Assembly: GCF_029784155.1 (NCBI RefSeq)
Contig: NC_073693.1
Coordinates: 188,659,127 to 188,723,126, forward strand
Length of the DNA: 64,000 nt
Direction: 5' to 3'
From: Uranotaenia lowii
Taxonomy: Eukaryota; Arthropoda; Insecta; Diptera; Culicidae
Shown: one piece after another, positions 55,864-64,000 of the stretch
Position numbering within the stretch: the stretch's first letter is position 1
Layout of the letters: every line of letters begins with the position of its first letter
Program-made: the position numbers and the translations under genes
The notes under the pieces: generated by a model
Told to the model about the DNA's origin: nothing
Database searches by the model: none
The model's input: only the letters and a program-made list of their open reading frames with translations

Positions 55864-58800
55864 ATGACTATAAAACCAGTAATCAACCAAAAGCAGTCGA
55901 AGGACGATAGCCAGGAGGGGACCACATCCCAAAATTTGGTCAACAATACGGGATCCGTAGTTCGACAAGTTACACATCGGAATGTGGTTCTCAATCAGCT
56001 GTCGACGTCAGAGAATCAGGTAATTAGCAAAACGCAGAAAAAAAATGATAAGGGACATGATTAATTTTTGTGTTTTTTTTTCTCTTTAGCCCCACCCGAG
56101 GGAAAAACGGGTTCATACTCCGCACAGCTTTGACAACGAGACGGTTCGTTTGAGAAGGAGCCCGCACAAAAAGTAAGCAAAAATGCTGTTCATTTTTTCC
56201 CCTTACACTTTCTGTTGCGCATTGTAGGTACATACTAAAAAGAACTCTCAACATGAAGGGAATTTTGTTTCGAATTGGTTCTATAAGTTCAGATACAAAT
56301 CGGATGAATATATCGATAATGATCAATTCCTGTTACTTTTTTTTTGTTTCGATTATAGTCGTTTTACCATCTTTATGGAATTCGCGACTTTAATTCCTGT
56401 TACGTATTTGCCAGTTACTAACAGACTTATGATTTCCCAGACGTATTAAAGGACACCACTATAGTTCGCTATTTTCTTGATATATCAGTATACCGAGGAC
56501 AATGCTCACAAATTAAACAGCATGTGTTGTTAGATGAAGCGACTAGTTCCTAATGTTTATCACGTTTAATGATTCGAAACAGTGATTTTTTTGCAACTGA
56601 GTTTTTTTTTACAACGGTGCCCAAATGTATTTTCGTTCTATCTACATTAATTTTTTTATGGCAATTACTTTTTGAAGTTACATTTAACAATAAAGTTATG
56701 CAGATATGAAGCAATATTTAAAGTTAATTTCATCAAGGTTAGTTATTCGTTATTTGATCTCAACGTTTGTACACAAGAACAATATTTGTGATGTCCTGGT
56801 AAGAACAATACATAATATATATTGATTGTTACCACTTAACATGCTGATGCCCACAGCATAGCAAAGTATATTCACTGATAAAAAAAACAATAGATTATCG
56901 GTGAAAACGTCCTTCATTCAACCGTAAATACAGTTTCAATCAAATTTACAGGCTTCGCTTGTTAGTAATTTTCGAGATTAAAAAATTTCAAATTTAATAT
57001 TCTTTTTTTTAATATTTTAAAGGAACTTTCATAATCCACACCTAATCTTCTTCACCATCTGGGAAAAAATCGAACACTTCATTTTAAATGTCATACTTTG
57101 ATTAGCTATTTTGTTTATCTGAGTGATGATCAAGTGTTATCTATAAAATTTATTTATTTAAAATTTATTTACAATGACATTTTATATTGTCAGCCTTGGG
57201 CGCCCGAAGCGCGATCATCACCATAAACGGGAAAATAGAGAACGTGACAAGAATGCTTCACCCAGCAACTATCAATCTGGACTTCCATCGGTGAGCTGCA
57301 AAAAACAAACACCGGCTACCTGTGCAAGTCCTTTGGCGAATGCCGGGGGACGCTCTCCGAAAAGCACTCTGACGCCCGGCACTGGCCTTAGTAGCACCCC
57401 CAGTTCCAGCGCAAGTTCATCAAACAACTTGAAGAAAGTCGTTGAAGACACTCTTTCCGGTTATAACAGTGGCGATGAACACGTTGGACAGAAAGACGCA
57501 CAGTTGAGTCCTGACGAATGGAAAAAACGCGATGATGCTTTCGTTAAGATAATGTCCGATCGTGGTTTTATATTAAAAGAAATGGAAGAAGATGGTGCGT
57601 GTCTTTTCCGAGCTATTTCGCTTCAAATTTACGGAGATCAAGATATGCATGAGGTTATCAGACAACAAACTATGGACTATATTGTAAGTATTACGCAATT
57701 CGAATCAATTTTAGAACCATAAATAAAAGTTTTAATGCTTTCAGTTCCAAAATCGTGAATATTTCGCACAATTTGTGACAGAAGACATCACAAACTATGT
57801 GACCAGGAAGCGATTGAATCATGTTCATGGTAATCACATAGAAATCCAAGCAATGTCAGAAATGTACAACCGTTCGGTGGAACTTTATTGTTATCAATTA
57901 GGTAAAGAGTAAATATCGTAGCCGAAATGTCTTCAATACAAATTTTACAATTGTTTTTAGAACCAATCAACATATTCAATTCCGATCAGATTAATAACGG
58001 AAATGAGCCGTTACGGTTGTCTTATCAAAGATGCTCACACTACAATGCTATTTTGGATCCGTACAAAGCATCGGTTGGTGTCGGTCTGGGTTTAGCTGGT
58101 TATAGACCTGACGAACTGGACATCAAGCAAGTCGAAGAAGGTGTACGGATGAGCGAAGATTTAGAAATAGAACAGACAATGCTTGAAGATAAGCTCAAAA
58201 CAACGGATTGGGAAGCTACTAATGAAGCTATTGAAGAGCAGATAGCCAGAGAATCTTATTTACAATGGTGCCGAGACAACATGCGCAATAATACCGCCAA
58301 AAACAACAAAAGCACTAGTACAGTTACATCGGCTGAAGTCGGAAGTGGAGCTGCTGGTATTGGCGGATGTTGCAGTACTGCTGTTAGTCCTGATAAATCT
58401 CCTAAACAGTGTCTCGATGCATCTCCGTCAACGTTTTCAGAATCATTGTTGCGTGAAATGCACAATTCAGCTTCGCCATCGCCCTCTAACATTTCATTTA
58501 GTCAAGGAAGTTGTTCGTCCAGCTCCAAGAACAACTCATTCGAAATGGATAATTCGATACCTGAAACATCCCACTCTATTCAGTACTATTTTAACAGTTC
58601 GAACCGCAGAAAGAAGCGAAACTTGAATTCGCCGTAAGTATCCTTTTCTTATATTTTAAATATTGAACATTATGTTAAGTTGAGAACACAAGATTTTTTC
58701 AACATCGTAAATTTAAGCTGTAAGGTACACCGGGGTAAGTGGGGACGCGGGGTAAGTGGGGACGGTGGCTATAAAAACAATACTGTAAACTATTTTTTCA

Positions 58801-60135
58801 AACTTTGAAGGTAGAATGTTAAATTTACTTGTAATCTATCCAAAAACTGTAAAAGAGATACGGTTCCGACAATAGCGGATGTTTACGGTGACTTTTTGTT
58901 AAGTTTCTATTTTTAACTACGATGTGGAGTCGATGTGCATCTTTTTCAATCGCAAATTTCTCTTAAACTAGCTGGCTCTTGACGAAAAACTTTACATTGA
59001 AACAATCCTTGAATTCGAAACAACAAGTTAGGAAAAGAAACGACGATTAAAAATTAAGAAAAAATAGTTTATTTTAAAAAATCTAAAATGTTGTCTCCAA
59101 ACCCTACCTGGGGTAAGTGGGGACGGCTTTATATATACTTGATGTTTACACATTTTTTCAATTTTCTCCCCTTCATTCAATACATTTTAGCTTAATTTAG
59201 CATTCGGATCATGAAAAGTTGGGAAAAGTACTGAAATTAGTATATATTTTCGATAAAATCGGATCTCGTGTGTTGTAACATAAATTGAACACAATAATCA
59301 CTACCATGAACTTTTTTCAAAATTTTGGACGGATCGAGTAATAAAGTAACGTATTCAACCAAAAAAACACAAATTAGTTGAAAATTTCCTGAGAAATCAA
59401 AGGGAAAATCTACCGTCCCCACTTACCCCATAAAGCGGGGTAAGTGAAGACACCAGCAGTCCATAACAATTTACGTGATAACTTTTTTCGCTTTGCGTCT
59501 ATCAAGCTCATCTTTTCAGCATTTGTAAACAACATGTTCTGCTTTACATTGAATGCAATTTTATCAAAATTGATCCACTGCTGATTTTTTAAAGTTGAAC
59601 TATACGAAAAACCGTCCCCACTTACCCCGGTGTACCTTATAAGAAATTTCAACGCGGAAGGGGATCATTGAATTTTTCAATGGCTACATACATATGAGTA
59701 CTAATTCTTTGAACATTTTAGCATTGAAAACCCAAGTACAGAAGTACAACCCAAAAAATCAAAACTTTTCACGGGTCGTCAAACAACATCTGATGCTGAC
59801 AGCGGAGCCAGCACCTCTGGTACCGCTAAATGCGGAAATAAATCTTCAGAACCGGTTTCGGAATTTTATCAATCGTTGCTGGAATCTTCTTACACCGATG
59901 ATGGCAGTGAGTGCAAACAGTCTCACAATCACAGGTTCCTGTCTCTTCTGAACTTTACTATCATAGATTTTTCTCTTGTGCAGGTTTTGGTCAGCTGAGT
60001 GAAAGTGAAATGATTCAAAAGGCCCTAGCTGAATCAGCAATGGATTTCGTGAAGAGAAGTGACCGATCCAAGGGAAGCAATCAAGAAGACAAATATGGCA
60101 CAACAGATGAAGAGTATGATTCGCCTTCGCCTTAA
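55864..60135 (+). CDS. OTUD5: OTUD5 orthologue, OTU-family deubiquitinase (7 coding exons)
   Basis: Cysteine protease that removes ubiquitin chains; vertebrate OTUD5 (DUBA) restrains innate signalling and acts in chromatin and development. Exons: 55864-56019, 56090-56172, 57194-57683, 57745-57901, 57961-58633, 59722-59906 and 59984-60135, all GT-AG with consistent phases, giving 631 residues. The N-terminus starts MTI as in vertebrates; residues 1-160 are Ser/Pro/Lys-rich and disordered. GYNSGDE (Ser172) matches the vertebrate site whose phosphorylation activates the enzyme. The OTU core has [10 protein letters not shown] (catalytic Cys216, Asp213), [24 protein letters not shown] and HYNAILDP (catalytic His322). 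The helical [21 protein letters not shown] follows. The C-terminus (residues ~583-610) has an [18 protein letters not shown] ubiquitin-interacting-like helix. Start chosen because MTI is conserved; GTG at 55855 is rejected. Confidence 0.95.
56337..56391 (-). mobile_element. Truncated SINE copy with 12-bp target duplication, OTUD5 intron 2
   Basis: AATTCCTGTTAC occurs directly on both sides (56325-56336 and 56392-56403). The 55-base insert reads on the minus strand as GGTAAAACGACTATAATCG followed by an A-tail, matching the tail of the SINE at 53043-53200. The insert is 5' truncated. Confidence 0.88.
58723..59637. mobile_element. 915-bp TA-target MITE in OTUD5 intron 5
   Basis: TA flanks it at 58721-58722 and 59638-59639. 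The terminal repeats are AGGTACACCGGGGTAAGTGG and the inverse of CCACTTACCCCGGTGTACCT. The core GGGGTAAGT-GGGG recurs inside at 59110 (sense) and 59415 (antisense), with a variant at 59437. No coding capacity. Without it the intron would be about 170 bases. Confidence 0.9.
58732..58761 (+). other. G-quadruplex motif in the MITE terminus
   Basis: Four runs of exactly four G (58732-35, 58741-44, 58749-52, 58758-61) separated by loops TAAGT, ACGC and TAAGT, on the transcribed sense strand of OTUD5. This meets the strict four-tract quadruplex pattern. Confidence 0.85.
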
Positions 60136-60600
60136 ATTAGCAATATTATTTTCAGGGGAATCGTTTTTTTCTGATCCGGGAAAAATTTATCCCTCTGTAT
60201 ATACAGTTATCACCTATTAATTAGGAGGAATTGAACTTATCAGTTCCAAGCAACATCGATGGCGTTTCAGGACACGTTAATGATTCTCATTAGTACCGAT
60301 ACTATTTCCGTCGCTATCGCTAGGCTTCAAAATCGATTCGTTTTATTCGTTTAGTTTTTTTTTGCGTAAACAGGCAAAGATAAATAACATGTAACCATAA
60401 CAGAATGGATAGTTTTAGTACGATCACTACCAATTTATCTTCAGATTAAAAATAAATTTGCTAATATCTTAGTTTTAGTACCTAAGTGATTTAATAACTA
60501 CAAATCACAGAAATAATGTAAAGCACATGCATAAGAATATGATCCGCTTGATTTCTGGCGTGTATAAATATGTTTGAATATGAAATAAAATTATCTATAA
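60136..60600 (+). terminator. OTUD5: OTUD5 3' untranslated region with poly(A) signals
   Basis: AT-rich DNA after the stop with AATAAA at about 60451 and 60584. The second is followed by TG-rich sequence (AATGTGATC) suited to cleavage. Which signal is used cannot be told from sequence. Confidence 0.5.
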
Positions 60601-61815
60601 ATGTGATCAATATTTTCTTTCTCTCTTCGAAAAAATAAGAAGCATTTAAAATGTATTTGTTTATTGGGGCCTGTTATAGTTGAAGTTGAACAGAAAACTA
60701 AACTTTGATGACAAATTATGGGTGACTCGTAAGTTCGATAAGCTAATTTTGTTGCGTACTTTTTGGTTTTGAAAACTGCTTATATATTTTGATACACTTC
60801 TTATTAGATAGCTTTTAAGAAATTTCCAGGTACATAAAACTATTGGATATACATTGGATTGTACATTTTATTACATTTAAAGCACTAAACACATGCCAAG
60901 TTTAATCCCCGCACACTTTTTATCAACAGCATCAATCGTTAGTCTTTCAGCCATAGCCATGGATGCAGCTCACGTTCGGTATTAGCTATTCGTGAGAATT
61001 TTGTAAGGGATATTTTTGCTTAATTTAAAAATAATAACTGCATTTGTTTCAGCAACGCTTGTTGCTTCATTGCCATATCTTGAAAGTTATAATGGTAGAA
61101 ATTTAGTTGGATGAAATCTAAGAAATGTTAAGAATTAACACTTCACACTTCTATCACTGACCAGAGTGATCAGTGCTATTGTAATTATCAAAGAATTGAA
61201 TATACAAGTTAAACCTCTCCTCCATTTTCTCACATTTTTTAGCTTAATTCAGTACTAATAATGATTTCAACCACTTTTAATGCATCAAACATTTAATTAG
61301 CGATTATAAAGTCTAAAATGAAATATATAATCTCTTACACAATTTGAATAATAAAAATTATTTTCAAAATCATTTTTTTGCTTAAAATGCTTAATAAAAG
61401 GTCAATAAAGTTATTTCCATTGACAAATGTTTTTTCAACTAATTCATATAGTTGATGCAGAAATGGATTAAAATACCAAAAAAAAGTTTTCCGGAAAATA
61501 TTAAACGTGTCTTGAGAACCGGTGATCCCGCTGATGCTTTTTATCCTCAGTGTATTCTTTGAAGTTTAAATCTCACACAAAACAAAGTGATTTTTTTTCA
61601 AGTGTGTGAATCATCGCGAACGAATTCAGAGTTTCCCGTAGTGCTATGAAAACTTTTGTATTAATTTTATGAAATGAAATTTATGGAATCCGATAGCTAT
61701 TACTAGTGAATTAACTCCGGTTGATATTGTTGTCTTCTGGTGTGAGCAGGTTTCAGTTTTTGGACGATCACGGCGTTCAATAATTACATAACCTTCCGGT
61801 GGAAAGCCAGAGAAG
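60601..61815. other. Intergenic DNA between OTUD5 and Sam50
   Basis: AT-rich, no gene or transposon end recognised. The last ~150 bases must contain the Sam50 promoter and leader; no TATA box is convincing. Confidence 0.5.
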
Positions 61816-62550
61816 ATGGGAAGCGGCAGTTCCAAGGTGGGTGAAGCTACATAGCTAATGCAAAAATAAGTTTATTTTTAAAGCTATAAATTAAGTTTAA
61901 TGCTTTCTTAAAACTAATTGAAGGATCCGCCGGTGACCGAAAGAAAGAAGGATAAAATAGATTTGGCCCTTTTTAAAGCTCGAGTAGACCGAGTTAATGT
62001 TAAAGGTCTTAGCCGAACCTGTGATGATTATGTACATCGAGCTGTTCGAAATTTGTTCGGAGCAAGCACGTTCCAAGATGTAATAGATGAAACTTCCAAG
62101 TAAGTTCAAATTTTTGGGTTAAATATTTTTTATAATATGTACCTAGATATATGTAATTTTATTTACAGCGTAAAAGATAACCTTATGCAGTTGGGTATTT
62201 TCAAAAATTTGAAAATAAAGATTGATGTTAGCCGAGGAACAGATTCAACCCCCAACGGATATGAGGTTACATTCGAAGGAAGTGAGCTATCACGTTTGAC
62301 TGGTAGCATCGGGACGGAGCTTGGTCAGAATGATGGAGCGGCAACGGCGGGTAAGCAGTGATTGGTGCACCTATAATTATTTTCACCTAAGGTTGATGGT
62401 TCTTATTCCAGAATTGCTGTCTCCAAACGTGTTTGGTCGCGGCGAAAGGTTAAGCCTGAACTATAGTTACAGTTATGTTAAAAGCAGCGTTTTGAATCTT
62501 CGATTGACCAAGCCATACTATCACACAGTTGTTGGCGATTATAATCCCAA
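61816..62550 (+). CDS. Sam50: Sam50 orthologue, mitochondrial sorting and assembly machinery (first 4 coding exons, partial)
   Basis: Core channel of the SAM complex in the mitochondrial outer membrane, which inserts beta-barrel proteins. Exons 61816-61836, 61924-62099, 62169-62350 and 62412-62550 join in phase to about 172 residues; the gene runs out of the window through the intron after 62550. The start MGSGSSK precedes DPPVTERKKDKIDLALFKAR. The POTRA domain covers about residues 20-110 (VDRVNVKGLSRTCDDYVHRA, then LMQLGIFKNLKIKIDV). Barrel strands begin around FGRGERLSLNYSYSYVKSS and LRLTKPYYHT, the FGRGE turn being typical of the family. Full-length Sam50 is about 450-470 residues, so roughly 60% is missing here. 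The tiny 7-codon first exon is supported by phase and by the GTGGGT donor but is the least certain piece. Confidence 0.93.
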
Positions 62551-62934
62551 GTGAGTATTCTATATGATAGTTAAACACACATTGCGATTGTAGATTTAAA
62601 AAGGTACTTATCAGGGTGAATCAAACTGATCACGATTAAAATCACTTGATTTTTATTTGTGACTGATCCCATATACGAACTCCGTTTCGCTTTCAACTTG
62701 GAATATGTCAGAGCAGTCTGTATGAATGTCAATCGCGAAGCATTTTTCAGATGCATATTCGAATGCATTGTTAAGCAATAATTACAAAAATGTTGAACAC
62801 GTAATGACGGACGATCACTTTTTCTGTCGTCTGTTACTGAATTTAAAATCAGGAATCAACTGACCGTGCCAAAAATCTCTGTATGAATTTTCGTCTCGAT
62901 GCGAGACAAACTCACGTAATTTTTGCAAAAACAA

Positions 62935-63350
62935 ATTTAACGGTTAATATGGATGACCCCCTTTTTGTCGTTTTATACAAATCTTGCAATCAGAAATGAA
63001 TTGATCGTTGTACTTTGGCCGAACCCTGACCCAAAATTGGATAATTGGAATCAATTATTCGTCTCTAATAACTCCTATGTGCAAATTTTCATCTCAAACG
63101 TCAATATTACATAAATATTGAAAATTTAATATAGACAACCCCTTTTGCAGGCCTCTTACGCTGAATTTGATACCTGAAATCGATTTCCCATCCCTCAAAA
63201 CTGAGGTGTAACAATTTTCTTCTGAATCTGATGTACAATAACGTCAATATCGCAAAAACAGCAAACATTTAATTTGGACGACCCCCTTGGCTGACCTCTT
63301 ACACAAAATTTGATACCTACAATCGATTGTCCGCCCCTTAAAATAGAAAA
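62935..63350 (+). repeat. Degenerate tandem repeat, about 145-185-bp spacing
   Basis: Three diverged copies of a block with TTTAATATAGACAACCCC-like sequence (near 62938, 63126 and 63268), followed by CTCTTACGCTGAATTTGATACC-type sequence (split here as CTCTTAC and AATTTGATACCT) and ATCGATT. Each is followed by a CAATATT/GCAAAAA stretch. Confidence 0.6.
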
Positions 63351-63370
63351 CAGAAATTACTTTCTATATA

Positions 63371-64000
63371 AGGTACACCGGGGCAAGTGCAAACGGATTT
63401 CACCATAGTTCAATTTTCACATGTCCTAGAAAAATATGTAGGTACTTATCTATATTTATCAATGTATCAATTATCGTTCATTGCATCACTAAAATAGTTC
63501 TCAACAAGTTTCCGTTGAAAGCAAATAATTAAATAATGTTGGTAAAAAGCAACGGTACTTTTGTGAAAAAATGTCTAAGTTTGCACTTGCCCAGTTTATG
63601 GAGGCTGCTACATAAACTCAGTGAACAAAATTGAAGAAGTTTTCCAATCGAAGCAATCAGGTTGTTGATACTTACAGTTTCGGCAGAGGAAATCTGCCGC
63701 TCCGTCGGCGAAACCAAAACAGTTTGTTTTGGTTCCGCATGCTTTGAGTCAATTCGCAATTGAAACAATAGCGGTGATGATTGATGATGACAGCTGATGA
63801 TGGTAAACACGGTACAAATGTTTACATCATCACACTGTGAAGCCAAACAACTCAAATTGGGTTCGTGGTAACACAACAGTGTTTCCAGATATTCTGGGTA
63901 AGAATATCAAAGTACTCATTAAGAAATGAGTACTTTCCCAGTTAGGGAATATAAGATGTGAAAGTGACAATTAGCTATCGCTAATTAATATAGTTGTATT
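63371..64000. mobile_element. Relative of the GGTACACCGGGG MITE, left end only
   Basis: Starts AGGTACACCGGGGCAAGTGC after TA at 63369, the same terminus as the OTUD5-intron MITE but with CAAGTGCAAACGG in place of TAAGTGGGGACGG. An inverse core (TTTGCACTTGCCC) lies at 63580-63592. No matching right terminus is seen before the window ends. Confidence 0.6.

Larger units (their letters stand above)
62551..64000 (+). other. Sam50: Sam50 intron, partial, with degenerate repeats
   Basis: No further exon with the required phase was recognised. It begins with a consensus GTGAGT donor. It holds the repeats at 62935-63350 and a MITE end at 63371. The antisense frame at 63529-63876 is not recognised. 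Confidence 0.6.

Noticed and set aside
61644..61835. Minus-strand frame over the Sam50 start
   Set aside because: Shadow of the leader and first exon; no features.

Overview
The window is insect genomic DNA, most likely dipteran and mosquito-like. The basis is short GT-AG introns of 57-90 bases, AT-rich non-coding DNA, orthologues of two conserved eukaryotic genes (OTUD5 and Sam50), two clades of non-LTR retrotransposon, a tRNA-derived SINE and a dense load of TA-target and hAT-type DNA transposons. The species assignment is an inference. Nothing bacterial is present.

Layout. 1-24568 is one satellite family with a 98/99-bp monomer. The left array (1-5970) and the right array (6471-24568) run in opposite orientations, separated by a 500-N gap. 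A second 500-N gap (24569-25068) ends the satellite. Both gaps are exactly 500 N, so they look like scaffolding joins of unknown true size. 25069-31417 is an I/Jockey-type LINE on the minus strand. Its RNase H domain is split by a 1.05-kb inverted-repeat element, and the severed end of the domain lies on the far side of that insertion, against the gap. 31418-34500 is mostly unassigned but holds a short two-exon gene candidate (32720-33037). 34500-38870 is a CR1-like LINE with both ORFs open. 39070-39332 is the 3' end of an unidentified minus-strand gene.

39600-55060 is a dense nest of DNA transposons. Many can be delimited to the base: a 3.3-kb hAT-like element with an 8-bp target duplication, a 703-bp TA element that splits a minisatellite unit, a 463-bp hAT MITE carrying a 22-G run, a family built on TTACCGAA subrepeats (two long copies and one perfect fold-back copy), a 3-kb fold-back element that holds a 385-bp MITE and a SINE, and several broken host-like exons including a probable ZAD zinc-finger fragment.

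55060-64000 is ordinary gene territory on the plus strand: a complete seven-exon OTUD5-type deubiquitinase (55864-60135), then the first four coding exons of Sam50, the mitochondrial outer-membrane beta-barrel assembly factor (61816-62550), which runs off the window. One OTUD5 intron carries a 915-bp MITE whose ends combine a G-quadruplex motif with perfect splice-donor consensus copies; a diverged relative starts in the last Sam50 intron.

The genes do not form a shared pathway. The main biology is a satellite block beside a transposon-rich zone in which element insertions can be ordered in time, bordered by two housekeeping genes.
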